Assembly (NCBI RefSeq): GCF_900114785.1
Contig: NZ_FOUG01000013.1
Span: forward strand, 1-64,000
Direction: 5' to 3'
DNA: 64,000 nt
From: Variovorax sp. OV329
GTDB lineage: Bacteria; Pseudomonadota; Gammaproteobacteria; Burkholderiales; Burkholderiaceae_C
Shown: in pieces, positions 23,533 to 32,615 of the stretch
Numbering within the stretch: position 1 is the first letter of the stretch
Layout of the letters: each line of letters starts with the position of its first letter
Notes under the pieces: generated by a model
The model's input: only the letters and a program-made list of their open reading frames with translations
What the model was told of the DNA's origin: nothing
Database searches by the model: none
Translations under genes and position numbers: made by a program

Positions 23533-24252
23533 ATGGCTGAACTGCCGCAGTCCCTGCATGCCCAGCTTCGCGACCAGCTGCGCGCCCGCATCCTCGACGG
23601 CCGCCTGGCGCCCGGGGCCAAGCTGCCTTCCGAATCGGAGATGACGGCCGAGCACGGCGTCAGCCGGATCACCGTGCGGCAGGCGCTCGGTGCGCTGCAG
23701 GCCGAGGGGCTGATCGTGAAGCTGCACGGCAAAGGTGCCTTCGTGTCCCATCCGAAGGCATCGCAGACGCTCAACCGCCTGCAGGGTCTGAACGAGGCGA
23801 TGGCGCTGGAGCAGCACGCCATCAGCAGCCAGCGCCTGGCCTGGCGCGAGATGAAGGCGCCGGCTGCCGTCGCCCGGCAGTTGAAGCTGGACAGCGGCGA
23901 GACCGTCTACCACCTGCAGACGCTGCGCTACCTGGACCGCGAGCCGCTGTCGGTCAACAGTTCCTGGCTGCCACGCTTTCTCGGCGAACGGCTGGCGCGC
24001 GTCGACTTCTCGCAGCGCGACCTCATCGACGTCTTCGAGCACGAGGGCGGGCTGAAGATCGGCGAGGCGCAGCTGGAGATCGGCGCCGGCGTGGCCAACG
24101 CGCAGCAGGCGAAGCTGCTGCAGCTCGAGCCGGGCGCGCCGGTGCTGGAAGTGGAGCGCCTCCTGCACCTGGCCGACGGCGGACCGGTGCACGTGGAGAC
24201 GGCGGTCTACCGGGCCGACACCTTCCGCTACAAGCTCAATCTGCGGCGCTGA
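23533..24252 (+). CDS. GntR/HutC-family transcriptional regulator (UTRA domain)
   Basis: The protein has 239 residues from the Met at 23533. It has an N-terminal winged helix (LHAQLRDQLRARILDGRLAP ... SESEMTAEHGVSRITVRQAL) and the wing GLIVKLHGKGAFV. The UTRA effector-binding domain follows from about residue 85, ending in ADTFRYKLNLRR. The alternative ATG at 23482 lies inside the palindromic operator, so the downstream start is preferred. It is divergent from the Bug-TauE-amidohydrolase operon and is its likely repressor. Confidence 0.88.
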   Translation: MAELPQSLHAQLRDQLRARILDGRLAPGAKLPSESEMTAEHGVSRITVRQALGALQAEGLIVKLHGKGAFVSHPKASQTLNRLQGLNEAMALEQHAISSQRLAWREMKAPAAVARQLKLDSGETVYHLQTLRYLDREPLSVNSSWLPRFLGERLARVDFSQRDLIDVFEHEGGLKIGEAQLEIGAGVANAQQAKLLQLEPGAPVLEVERLLHLADGGPVHVETAVYRADTFRYKLNLRR

Positions 24253-24380
24253 GCCGCTGCGCATCGGGCCTTCACAAGCCCTGCGCTGGTGCGAAATCGT
24301 CTCGCCGCGGTGCACGCCGGCGACGCCCGCGCACCATGATGAAAACCCGATGGAACAGGCTGCGCTTCGCCGCCATCAAA

Positions 24381-24398
24381 TGTCCCATTGACAGGACA
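24381..24398 (+). promoter_or_regulatory. Inverted repeat upstream of the second GntR gene
   Basis: TGTCC (24381-24385) and GGACA (24394-24398) form a perfect 5-bp inverted repeat with an 8-bp spacer, ending 26 bp before the GntR start. This is a plausible autoregulatory operator. Confidence 0.45.
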
Positions 24399-24424
24399 AT
24401 CGAACCGATCGACCATCGCGCCCC

Positions 24425-25216
24425 ATGTCCTTGATGCCGCTGCCCAAGTACCACCAGATCTACCTGGTGCTGCGCGAACAGCTCGACGAAGGCCGCTTCG
24501 AAGACGGCCTGCCGGGCGAGTTGGCGCTGATCGAGCAGTTCGGCGTGGCGCGCGTGACCGTGCGGCGGGCGCTGCAGCGGCTGGCGGAAGAGGGCCTGAT
24601 CTCCCGCAACCCCGGCCGCCGCACGCGGCCGGTGCCGCCGGTGGCCGAGCCGCGCAACTCGGGCCCCGACGGCGCCGAGCGTGCCAACCTGCATGGCCTG
24701 CTCGAGAACCTGGTCACCATGGGCCTGCGCACTTCGGTCAAGGTGGTGGACGTGGCCACCGTCTCCGCCTCGACCCAGGTGGCCGACGCGCTGAAGCTCA
24801 AGATCGGTGATCCGGTGCAAAAGGCGGTGCGCGTGCGCTCCACGCGCGAAGGGCCGCTCTCGCACATCACCACCTACGTGCCCGCCGAACTCGCGCGCAG
24901 CTTCGGCCGGCGCGAGCTCATGAAAAAGCCGATCCTGGTCCTGCTGGAGCAGGCCGGCGTGAAGGTGGGCCGCGCGCACCAGACCATCTCGGCGCGCCTC
25001 GCCGACAACGTGCTGGCGCAGCACCTGGACATCGCCGTCGGCTCGGCCCTCCTGGCCGTGCGCCGCCTGATCTACGACGAGGACGAGCGGCCGGTGCAAT
25101 GGCTGCACGGCTTCTACCGCCCCGATCGCTACACCTACGAGATGGAGCTGTCCCGCGTGGGCAGCATCGACGCCAAGGTGTGGGTCAGCAAGGATGTGTC
25201 CGCCCCTTTCAACTGA
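24425..25216 (+). CDS. GntR/HutC-family transcriptional regulator heading the Liv-dehydratase-Hyu gene run
   Basis: This 263-residue protein has an N-terminal winged helix (PKYHQIYLVLREQLDEGRFE ... ALIEQFGVARVTVRRALQRL, wing EEGLISRNPGRRTR) and a C-terminal UTRA domain (about 95-255, ending FYRPDRYTYEMELSRVG). The start may be this ATG or the Met four codons later (MPLPKYHQ); no clear ribosome site is visible. It stands 31 bp before the ABC-transporter receptor gene in the same direction, so it is probably the pathway-specific, ligand-responsive regulator of the run up to 39,249. Confidence 0.88.
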   Translation: MSLMPLPKYHQIYLVLREQLDEGRFEDGLPGELALIEQFGVARVTVRRALQRLAEEGLISRNPGRRTRPVPPVAEPRNSGPDGAERANLHGLLENLVTMGLRTSVKVVDVATVSASTQVADALKLKIGDPVQKAVRVRSTREGPLSHITTYVPAELARSFGRRELMKKPILVLLEQAGVKVGRAHQTISARLADNVLAQHLDIAVGSALLAVRRLIYDEDERPVQWLHGFYRPDRYTYEMELSRVGSIDAKVWVSKDVSAPFN

Positions 25217-25247
25217 AGACCTGATTCAAACCAAGAAGGAAAGCCTC

Positions 25248-26450
25248 ATGACGAATCGCCGCCACTTCATCTCCCAGTCCGCCGCCATCGCGTCCACGCT
25301 TGCGTTTCCGCTCGTGGGCGGCGCGCAGCCCAAGTCCATCAAGGTGGGTGTGCTGCACCCGGTGACCGGCGCGCTTGCCTACTCGGGCCAGCAGTGCCGG
25401 CTGGGCGCCGAGATGGCCATCGAGGACATCAACAAGGCCGGCGGCATCAAGTCCATGGGCGGCGCGAAGATCGAGGCCATGCTGGGCGACGCGCAGTCGC
25501 AGCCGCAGGCCGGCTCGGCCGAGGTCGAGAAGATGAACGAGGCCGGCGTGGCCGCCGTGCTGGGCGCCTACGCCTCGGCCATCTGCCTGGCCACCACGCA
25601 GACCGCTGCCAAGTACAACCTGCCGCACGTGGTGGACGTGGGCGTGGCCGACCAGATCGTGGAGCGCGGCCTGAAGAACACCTTCCGCTTCGGCCCTGGC
25701 TACAAGAAGTCGACCGAAGTGGCCATGGCCAACCTGCTGGTGCTCAACAAGGCGGCGGGCAACCCGGCCAAGAGCGTGATGATCATCCACGAGGAGTCGC
25801 TCTTCGGCACCGGCACGGCTCAACTGCTCTCTCGCGAGCTTCCGGGCTACGGCTTCGAGGTGAAGGAAGTGGTGAAGCACGCCAACCCCACGCGCGACTT
25901 CAACAACATCGTGCTGCGCATGAAGTCGATCAACCCCGACATCGTGATCCCGGCCAACTACTACAACGAGTACGCGCTGCTGGTGCGCACCATGCAGCAG
26001 CAGAAGGTGCAGCCCAAGGCCATCTTCTCGGTGCTGGGCGGCGCTGCGTCGAGCTACAAGTTCGTCAAGGAGTTCCCGGACGCGGCCAACGGCATCATCG
26101 ACTGCAACCACTGGTTCAACCCCAAGGACAAGCGCGCGCAGGACCTGCGCAAGCGCGTGGAGGCCAAGGGCCAGTTCTTCAGCTACGAGGTCTTCATGAC
26201 CTACGCCTCGATGTGGATGCTGGCCGATGCCATCGAGCGCGCCAAGTCGGCCGACCGCGCCGCCATCACCGACGCGCTGGCGAGCAGCACCTTCTCCGAC
26301 CACTTCATGCCCTACGGGCCGACGAAGTTCGTCAACGGCCAGAACACCGGCGCGCAGCCGCTCATGACGCAGGTGTGGAAGAACGACATCAAGGTGATCG
26401 TGCCGCGCGACTACCGCGAGATCGATCCGGTGTTCCCGCTCAAGGCCTGA
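25248..26450 (+). CDS. Branched-chain-amino-acid-type ABC transporter substrate-binding protein
   Basis: This 400-residue protein has a Tat-like/Sec signal (NRRHFISQSAAIASTLAFPL) and a Peripla_BP_6 domain: IKVGVLHPVTGALAYSGQQ, EMAIEDINKAGGI, VAAVLGAYASAICLATTQTA. It begins after an AAGAAGGAAAG site. It delivers a ligand to the LivHMGF permease encoded directly downstream. The ligand need not be an amino acid; many Burkholderiales members bind aromatic or amide compounds. Confidence 0.93.
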   Translation: MTNRRHFISQSAAIASTLAFPLVGGAQPKSIKVGVLHPVTGALAYSGQQCRLGAEMAIEDINKAGGIKSMGGAKIEAMLGDAQSQPQAGSAEVEKMNEAGVAAVLGAYASAICLATTQTAAKYNLPHVVDVGVADQIVERGLKNTFRFGPGYKKSTEVAMANLLVLNKAAGNPAKSVMIIHEESLFGTGTAQLLSRELPGYGFEVKEVVKHANPTRDFNNIVLRMKSINPDIVIPANYYNEYALLVRTMQQQKVQPKAIFSVLGGAASSYKFVKEFPDAANGIIDCNHWFNPKDKRAQDLRKRVEAKGQFFSYEVFMTYASMWMLADAIERAKSADRAAITDALASSTFSDHFMPYGPTKFVNGQNTGAQPLMTQVWKNDIKVIVPRDYREIDPVFPLKA

Positions 26451-26477
26451 GCTTCTTTCCAAAGTTGAAGACGCAGG

Positions 26478-27350
26478 ATGTTTGATCCCGGCATTCTTTT
26501 CTCCTCGGTGCTCAACGGCCTGACGACCGGCGCGGTGTATGCGCTGATCGCGCTGGGCCTCACGCTGATCTACGGCGTCCTGCACATCATCAACTTCGCG
26601 CATGGTGCCAGCCTGATGCTGGCGCTGTACGCGGTCTACTTCCTGAAGGACCGGCTGGGCATCGACCCCTACCTGGCACTGCCGCTGGTGGTGCCGGGCA
26701 TGTTCGCGCTCGGCTACCTTCTGCAGCGCGTGGTCATCAACCGCGCGGGCCATGGCAAGGACGAGAACATCCTGCTGGCCACGCTGGGCGTCGCCATCGT
26801 GATGGAGAACCTGGCGCTCATCTTCTTCAAGTCCGACACGCGCAACATCGACACGGCCTACTCGCTGGCCACCGTGGCCATCGGCCCGGCCATGATCGCG
26901 GTGCCCAAGCTGGTGGCCTTCGCGGGCGCGCTGGTGGTGTCGGGCCTTCTCTTCTGGATCATGACCCGCACGGACCTGGGCCGCGCCATCCGCGCGGTGG
27001 CCAAGGAGAAGGAGGGCGCCAAGCTGATGGGCATCGACGTGGACCATGTCTACGCCATGTGCTTCGGCATCGGCCTGGCCTGCCTGGGCGCGGCCGCCTG
27101 CTTCCTGCTGCCGGCCTACTACGTCAACCCGCAAGTAGGCGGCGGCTTCGTGCTGGTGGCCTTCACCATCGTGGTGCTGGGGGGCATGGGCAGCTTCGTG
27201 GGGGCGCTGCTGGGCGGCTTCCTGATCGGCATCGTCGAATCGCTGGGCGGCCTGTACCTGGGCGAATCGCTGGGGCAGATCGGCATCTTCGTCATCTTCA
27301 TCGCCGTGGTGCTGTTCAAGCCCGAAGGGCTGTTCGGAGCGCGCGCATGA
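26478..27350 (+). CDS. livH: LivH-type ABC transporter permease
   Basis: This 290-residue inner-membrane protein has about eight helices. It opens with LNGLTTGAVYALIALGLTLIYG, the standard LivH start, and contains GRAIRAVAKEKEGAKLMGID, the cytoplasmic EAA-like loop that contacts the ATPase. It ends ...FKPEGLFGARA. It overlaps livM by ATGA. With LivM it forms the transmembrane channel for the ligand delivered by the receptor encoded upstream. Confidence 0.94.
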   Translation: MFDPGILFSSVLNGLTTGAVYALIALGLTLIYGVLHIINFAHGASLMLALYAVYFLKDRLGIDPYLALPLVVPGMFALGYLLQRVVINRAGHGKDENILLATLGVAIVMENLALIFFKSDTRNIDTAYSLATVAIGPAMIAVPKLVAFAGALVVSGLLFWIMTRTDLGRAIRAVAKEKEGAKLMGIDVDHVYAMCFGIGLACLGAAACFLLPAYYVNPQVGGGFVLVAFTIVVLGGMGSFVGALLGGFLIGIVESLGGLYLGESLGQIGIFVIFIAVVLFKPEGLFGARA

Positions 27351-28348
27351 GTGCATCTTCATCGACTTCACGCGGCCTGCGCGAGCTGGGCTTCATCGCG
27401 CTCTTCGTGCTGCTGGTGGCCTGCGTGCCGCTGTTCACCCGCTCGGGCGCCACGCTCAACTTCGTGATGATGGCGCTCTACGCCACGCTGATCGCGCAGG
27501 CTTGGAACATCCTGGGCGGCTTCGGCGGGCAGTTCTCCTTCGGCCACGCGCTCTTCTTCGGCAGCGGCGCCTACATCCAGGCCATCGCGCAGTTGCAGGG
27601 GGGCATCAACCCCTGGGTCGCGCTGGTGCTGGCGGTCGCGGGCGCGGCGCTCGTGGGTGTGTTCGTGGGCGCGCTGAGCTTCCGCTACGGCCTCAAGGGC
27701 TCGTACTTTGCGCTGGTCACGCTGGCCTTCGCCGAGGTGTTCCGCATCCTGGCGCTGTCGGTGCCCTTCACCGGCGGCGGCGTGGGCCTGATGGTGCCGC
27801 TGCGCGAGTCGGTGGCCAACCTGCAGTTCGGCTCGCGCGTGGGCTACCTGTGGGTGGTGCTGGCCTTCGTGGCCGCGGCGCTGGTGGTGAGCTGGTGGCT
27901 GCGCCACGGCCGCTTCGGCGCCTGGCTGCAGGCTGTGCGCGACAACGAGGACGCGGCCCGCGCCGTGGGCGTGAACCCCTTCCGCGTGAAGCTGGGCGCC
28001 ATCGCGCTGTCGGGTGCCTTCATGGGTGCGGCCGGGGCCTTCTACGTGCAGGTCTTCCAGTACATCGATCCGTCCATCGCCTACGGGCCCGCCGTGTCGG
28101 TCGAGGCGCTGGTGGCGGCCATCGTGGGCGGCATGGGCACGGTGTGGGGCCCGGTGCTGGGCGCCGTGGTGCTGCACCTGCTGGCCGACCTCACGCGCAA
28201 CCTGTTCGGCGAGCTGCCGGGCATCAACATGGTGATCTACGGCGTGGTGCTGGTGCTGATCGTGATCTTCCTGCCGCGCGGCATCGCCGGCCTGGGCGTG
28301 TCGGCGCGCCGCCTGATCGGCGGCGGCAAGGAGTCTTCCCGTGGCTGA
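27347..28348 (+). CDS. livM: LivM-type ABC transporter permease
   Basis: A 333-residue permease with LivM features: IAQAWNILGGFGGQFSFGHA, then SYFALVTLAFAEVFRILAL, and the cytoplasmic loop GAWLQAVRDNEDAARAVGVN. The start at 27347 overlaps the livH stop (ATGA) and its own stop overlaps livG by 8 bp. It is half of the membrane channel. Confidence 0.94.
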   Translation: MSASSSTSRGLRELGFIALFVLLVACVPLFTRSGATLNFVMMALYATLIAQAWNILGGFGGQFSFGHALFFGSGAYIQAIAQLQGGINPWVALVLAVAGAALVGVFVGALSFRYGLKGSYFALVTLAFAEVFRILALSVPFTGGGVGLMVPLRESVANLQFGSRVGYLWVVLAFVAAALVVSWWLRHGRFGAWLQAVRDNEDAARAVGVNPFRVKLGAIALSGAFMGAAGAFYVQVFQYIDPSIAYGPAVSVEALVAAIVGGMGTVWGPVLGAVVLHLLADLTRNLFGELPGINMVIYGVVLVLIVIFLPRGIAGLGVSARRLIGGGKESSRG

Positions 28349-29099
28349 GCCGCTCTTGCAGATCTCGGGCGTGTCGCGCGCCTTCGGCGGCTTGAAGGCC
28401 GTGCAGGACGTGAGCCTGTCGCTGCCCCAGGGGCAGTTGGCTGCGCTCATCGGGCCCAACGGCGCGGGCAAGACCACGCTGTTCGCGCTGATGTCAGGCT
28501 TCCTGGTACCCGACAGCGGCACCGTGCGCTTCGCCGGCGAGGACATCACCGGCCAGGAGCCCTATCGCAACGCGCGCCGCGGCATGACCCGCACCTTCCA
28601 GATCGTGAAGCCCTTCGCCGCGCAGAGCGTGCGCGAGAACATCGCTGTCGGCGCGCACCTGCACGAGAAGGGCCGCACCGCGGCACTCGCGCAAGCCGAG
28701 CAGGTGGCGCAGCAGGTGGGCCTGACACCGCAGCTGGACAAGCCGGCTTCCGACCTCACCGTGGCCGGCCGCAAGCGCCTGGAACTGGCGCGCGCGCTGG
28801 CCACGCGACCGCGCCTGCTGCTGCTGGACGAAGTGCTGGCAGGCCTGAACCCGCAGGAGATCGCCGAGATGATGCCGGTGGTGCGCGGCATCGCCGACAG
28901 CGGCGTGACCGTGCTGATGATCGAACACGTGATGCAGGCCGTGATGCACCTGGCCGAGCATGTCTGGGTGCTGGCGCAGGGCCGCCTGATCGCCGAAGGC
29001 AGCCCGGCCGAGGTGACGGCCGACGAACGCGTGGTGGAGGCCTACCTGGGCCACGGCACCGCGGCGCGCCTTCGCAAGGCAGCAGGAGCAGCGGCATGA
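28341..29099 (+). CDS. livG: LivG-type ABC transporter ATPase
   Basis: This 252-residue ATPase starts with GTG inside livM. Walker A is GPNGAGKTT, the Q-loop region RTFQIVKPFA, Walker B LLLLDEVLAGLNP and the switch His lies in LMIEHVMQAV. The signature reads LTVAGRKRLELARAL instead of the canonical LSGGQ, as seen in one LivG subgroup. It energises transport together with LivF. Confidence 0.94.
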   Translation: MAEPLLQISGVSRAFGGLKAVQDVSLSLPQGQLAALIGPNGAGKTTLFALMSGFLVPDSGTVRFAGEDITGQEPYRNARRGMTRTFQIVKPFAAQSVRENIAVGAHLHEKGRTAALAQAEQVAQQVGLTPQLDKPASDLTVAGRKRLELARALATRPRLLLLDEVLAGLNPQEIAEMMPVVRGIADSGVTVLMIEHVMQAVMHLAEHVWVLAQGRLIAEGSPAEVTADERVVEAYLGHGTAARLRKAAGAAA

Positions 29100-29806
29100 C
29101 GGCACTGCTCGACATCCAGGCCCTGCGCGGCGGCTACGGCCGCACAGAGGTGCTGCGCGGGGTCGACCTGAAGGTGAACGCCGGCGAGATGGTCGCGCTG
29201 CTGGGCAGCAACGGGGCCGGCAAGTCCACGCTCAACAAGACGGTCTGCGGCCTGTGCGCCGCCTGGAGCGGCACCGTGCGCTTCGACGGCCGCGACCTCA
29301 GCGGCGCGCACTACCGCGAGGTGGTCAAGGCCGGCCTGATCCAGGTGCCGGAAGGCCGCAAGGTCTTCCCCAACCTCAGCGTGCTGGAGAACCTGGAGCT
29401 GGGCGCCTTCACCCGCGCCCGCGAACGCCGCGCGCAGAACCTGGAGCGTGTGTTCGCCACCTTCCCGCGCCTGGCGGAGCGGCGGGGCCAGCACGCCGGC
29501 ACCATGAGCGGCGGCGAGCAGCAGATGCTGGCGATCGGCCGCGGCCTCATGGCCGAGCCCGTGCTGCTGATCCTGGACGAGCCTTCGCTGGGCCTCTCGC
29601 CGCTGCTGGTGGAAGAGATGTTCGCGCTCATCCGCAAGCTGCGCGACGACGGCCTGGCCGTACTGCTGGTCGAACAGAACGTGGGCCAGTCGCTGGAGAT
29701 TGCCGACCGCGCCTACGTGTTGGAGAACGGCGCCGTGCGCTTCTCCGGTGCCCCCGACCAGCTGCTGGCCAGCGACGAACTGCGGCGCGCCTACCTGGGC
29801 CTGTAG
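29096..29806 (+). CDS. livF: LivF-type ABC transporter ATPase
   Basis: This 236-residue ATPase overlaps livG by ATGA. It has Walker A GSNGAGKST, signature MSGGEQQMLAIGRGL, Walker B LLILDEPSLGLSP, and VLLVEQNVGQSLEIADRAYV, the typical LivF end. It completes the importer. A 27-bp gap then leads to a Bug receptor. Confidence 0.94.
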   Translation: MTALLDIQALRGGYGRTEVLRGVDLKVNAGEMVALLGSNGAGKSTLNKTVCGLCAAWSGTVRFDGRDLSGAHYREVVKAGLIQVPEGRKVFPNLSVLENLELGAFTRARERRAQNLERVFATFPRLAERRGQHAGTMSGGEQQMLAIGRGLMAEPVLLILDEPSLGLSPLLVEEMFALIRKLRDDGLAVLLVEQNVGQSLEIADRAYVLENGAVRFSGAPDQLLASDELRRAYLGL

Positions 29807-29833
29807 GCCCTGCCATTCAAAAAGGGAAACTTC

Positions 29834-30808
29834 GTGATGATCAATCGCCGGCACATCCTCGTTTCGTCGGGTGCCTTCGCCTCGCTGGCGGCGCTCTCGG
29901 GCGCTGCCCGCGCGCAGATCGGCGGCACGCCGATCCGCATCCTGGTCGGCGCGCCCGCGGGCGGCTCGACCGACACGCTCGCACGCTCGCTGGCGGCCAG
30001 CATGGGCCCGGCGATGGGGCGCACCGTCATCGTCGAGAACCGGCCTGGCGCTGGCGGCAACATCGCCGCCGAGCTGGTCGCCAAGGCCCAGCCCGATGGC
30101 AACACGCTGCTGATGAGCTTCACCAGCCACGCGATCAACGCCACGCTCTATCCCTCGCTGCCCTTCGACCCGGTGAAGGACTTCACCGCGCTGACCTGCG
30201 TCGCCACCTCGCCCTCGATCCTCGTGGCCCATCCTTCGGTGCCTGCGAAAGACGTGCGCGAGCTGATCGCGCTGGTCAAGCAGAAGCCCGGGCAGCTCAA
30301 CTTCGCCATCGGCGCGGTCGGCTCCTCGCTGCACATGGCGGGCGAGGCCTTCAAGCAGCAATCGGGCGTGGACATCGTGAACATCCCCTACAAGGGCACC
30401 GCGCCCGCCGTGCAGGACCTGCTGGCCGGCCAAGTGCAACTGATGTTCGCGGCTGTGGGCAACGTCAAGGCGCACATCCAGGCCGGCAAGCTCAAGGCGC
30501 TGGGCGTGACCACGGCCCAGCGGCTGCCCGCCTTCCCCGACGTGCAGGCCATTGCCGAGGTGCTGCCCGGCTACGAGTCCAGCGCCTGGTTCGGCCTCTT
30601 CGGCCCTGCCCGCATGGCGCCCGACACCGCGCGCAAGATCAGCGAAGGCGCGCGCCAGGCCTTGCAGCAGCCCGACATGCGCCAGCGCCTGGAAACCGAA
30701 GGCGCGATCCCCGTGGGCAACACGCCCGAGCAGTTCTCCGCCTTCGTGCAAAGCGAGATCACGCGCTGGGCCAAGGTGGTGAAGCTTTCGGGAGCCAAGC
30801 CGGAATGA
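29834..30808 (+). CDS. Bug-family periplasmic solute receptor (TTT type)
   Basis: This 324-residue protein has a Tat-like signal (INRRHILVSSGAFASLAALS) and Bug landmarks IRILVGAPAGGSTDTLARSL, VIVENRPGAGGNIAAELVAK and NIPYKGTAPAVQDLLAGQVQ. It sits between the Liv transporter and the LeuC-like gene and overlaps the latter by ATGA, so it is translated with the catabolic enzymes. No TTT membrane component is in the window. The pathway thus has two unrelated periplasmic receptors. Confidence 0.92.
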   Translation: MMINRRHILVSSGAFASLAALSGAARAQIGGTPIRILVGAPAGGSTDTLARSLAASMGPAMGRTVIVENRPGAGGNIAAELVAKAQPDGNTLLMSFTSHAINATLYPSLPFDPVKDFTALTCVATSPSILVAHPSVPAKDVRELIALVKQKPGQLNFAIGAVGSSLHMAGEAFKQQSGVDIVNIPYKGTAPAVQDLLAGQVQLMFAAVGNVKAHIQAGKLKALGVTTAQRLPAFPDVQAIAEVLPGYESSAWFGLFGPARMAPDTARKISEGARQALQQPDMRQRLETEGAIPVGNTPEQFSAFVQSEITRWAKVVKLSGAKPE

Positions 30809-32106
30809 CCGCCATGACTTCCGGCATTGCAGGCGCCGCACCCGTGGCGGCGCAGACGCTGGCGCAGAAGCTCATCGCCCGCGCCAGCGGCCGCGAGCGC
30901 GTGACGGTGGGCGAGATCGTCAACTGCAGCGTGGACCTGGCCATGTTCCACGACTCCTCCGGCCCGCGCCGCCTGCAGCCCATGCTGGAAGAGCTGGGCG
31001 CGCAGGTGTGGGACAAGGAGCGCATCGTGCTGGTGATGGACCACTACGTGCCCGAGCGCGACGACGACTCGCGCCGCATCGTGCGCATCGCCCGCGACTG
31101 GGCACGCGACCAGCAGCTGCCCCATGTGTACGACAGCCAGGGCATCTGCCACGTGGTGGTGCCGCAGCACGGCCACATCCGCCCCGGCATGCTGTGCGTG
31201 GGCGGCGATTCGCATTCGCCCACCGGCGGCGCCTTCGGTGCCTACATGTTCGGCGTGGGCAGCACCGAGATGCTGGGCGTGGTGGTCACCGGCCAGATCT
31301 GGCTGCGCGTGCCCGAGACCATCCGCATGTGGTGGGACGGGCGGCTGCCCGCCGGCGTCACGGCCAAGGACATGATGCTGCACATGATCGCCCGCTTCGG
31401 CATGAACGGCGGCCGCTACCAGGCGGTGGAGTTCTGCGGGCCGGCCGTGCAGGCCCTGTCGATGCAGGAGCGCATGACGCTGTCGAACATGAGCGCCGAA
31501 CTGGGCGCGCAGGCCGGCCTGATCGCGCCGGATGCGACTACCGCCGAGTGGCTCGCGGCGCATGGGGCGGCCGGGGTCGACGTGGCGCCCTGGTTCACTG
31601 ATGAAGGCGCGACTTTCACCGAGCACCGATTCGACGCCGCCACGCTGGAACCCCAGGTGGCCTTGCCCCACAGCCCGGCCAACAGCCACGGCGTCGGCCA
31701 GGAGGCGGGCACTGCCATCGACGTCGCCTACATCGGCGCCTGCACCGGCGCCAAGCTCGACGACCTGCGCGCCGCCGCGCAGGTGCTGCGCGGACACAAG
31801 GTGCAGCCCGGCGTGCGCCTCATCGTCGCGCCAGCCAGCCTGCGCGACCAGGAACAGGCGCGCGAGGAAGGCGTGCTGCAGGCCTTGCAGGACGCGGGCG
31901 CCGAGCTCGCGCCGACCACCTGCGGCGCCTGCGCCGGCTATGGCGACGCGGTGGGCGATGACGTGACGGTGATCTCCACGACGGCGCGCAACTTCAAGGG
32001 CCGCATGGGCTCGGCCAGCGCACGCGTCTACCTGGGCTCGCCCTACACGGTGGCCGCCTCTGCGCTGCGCGGCCGCATCACCGACCCGCGCGAGGTGCTG
32101 GCATGA
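30805..32106 (+). CDS. Aconitase/isopropylmalate-isomerase-family large subunit (LeuC-like, homoaconitase group)
   Basis: This 433-residue protein, read from the coupled ATG at 30805, has the aconitase fold: VMDHYVPERDDDSRRIV, GDSHSPTGGAFGAYMFGVGS, and the [4Fe-4S] ligands in YIGACTGAKLDDLR and PTTCGACAG (C-x2-C). Members include LeuC, HacA and dimethylmalate dehydratase DmdA. The gene is paired by ATGA with a LeuD-like small subunit. True leucine biosynthesis genes (leuB, leuA) are absent and the setting is catabolic. A hydratase/dehydratase acting on a branched hydroxy-dicarboxylate, feeding the lyase at the end of the run, is the best guess. Confidence 0.9.
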   Translation: MTAMTSGIAGAAPVAAQTLAQKLIARASGRERVTVGEIVNCSVDLAMFHDSSGPRRLQPMLEELGAQVWDKERIVLVMDHYVPERDDDSRRIVRIARDWARDQQLPHVYDSQGICHVVVPQHGHIRPGMLCVGGDSHSPTGGAFGAYMFGVGSTEMLGVVVTGQIWLRVPETIRMWWDGRLPAGVTAKDMMLHMIARFGMNGGRYQAVEFCGPAVQALSMQERMTLSNMSAELGAQAGLIAPDATTAEWLAAHGAAGVDVAPWFTDEGATFTEHRFDAATLEPQVALPHSPANSHGVGQEAGTAIDVAYIGACTGAKLDDLRAAAQVLRGHKVQPGVRLIVAPASLRDQEQAREEGVLQALQDAGAELAPTTCGACAGYGDAVGDDVTVISTTARNFKGRMGSASARVYLGSPYTVAASALRGRITDPREVLA

Positions 32107-32615
32107 ACGACCGCAGCCTGCACCGCGTCTGGCGCGTGGGCGCCGACGTCGACACCGATGCGCTGGCCCCCGGCCATGCGATGAAGCACGGCATCGAGAC
32201 CATCGCGAAGCACTGCCTCGAAGCGGTGCGCCCCGAGTTCGCCAGCCAGGTCAAGCCCGGCGACGTGCTGGTGGCCGGCCCCAATTTCGGCATCGGCTCC
32301 TCGCGCGAGCAGGCCGCCGCCGTGCTGGTGCAACTGGGCGTCGCGGCTGTCATCGCGCCCTCGTACAGCGGGCTCTATTTCCGCAATGCCTTCAACCTGG
32401 GCCTCCTGCTGCTGACCTGCCCCGAGGCGGAGCAACTGCAGGAAGGCGAGGGCATCGTGCTGGATGTGGATGCGCCTTCCGTGCGCACCGCCGACGGCCG
32501 GCAACTGGCCTGCGAGCCGGTGCCTGGCTTCCTCATGGACATGGTGCGCGCGGGCGGGTTGCTCGCGCAATTGCGCAAGCGCTTCGCAGCCGCCGGCGCC
32601 AAGGAACAAGCATGA
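32103..32615 (+). CDS. LeuD-like aconitase-family small subunit
   Basis: This 170-residue swivel domain has VWRVGADVDTDALAPGHAMK, then VLVAGPNFGIGSSREQA (the substrate-binding GxGSSRE loop) and IAPSYSGLYFRNAFNLGLL. It overlaps both neighbours by ATGA. Together with the large subunit it forms a heteromeric hydro-lyase. Confidence 0.92.
   Translation: MNDRSLHRVWRVGADVDTDALAPGHAMKHGIETIAKHCLEAVRPEFASQVKPGDVLVAGPNFGIGSSREQAAAVLVQLGVAAVIAPSYSGLYFRNAFNLGLLLLTCPEAEQLQEGEGIVLDVDAPSVRTADGRQLACEPVPGFLMDMVRAGGLLAQLRKRFAAAGAKEQA

Noticed and set aside
25209..27371. 720-codon minus-strand frame opposite the Liv receptor and livH
   Set aside because: Low-complexity His/Gln/Arg/Val translation; the plus-strand genes are certain.
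30805..32615. Calling the LeuCD-like pair leuC/leuD
   Set aside because: No leuA or leuB is present and the pair is translationally coupled to catabolic genes, so biosynthetic symbols would mislead.
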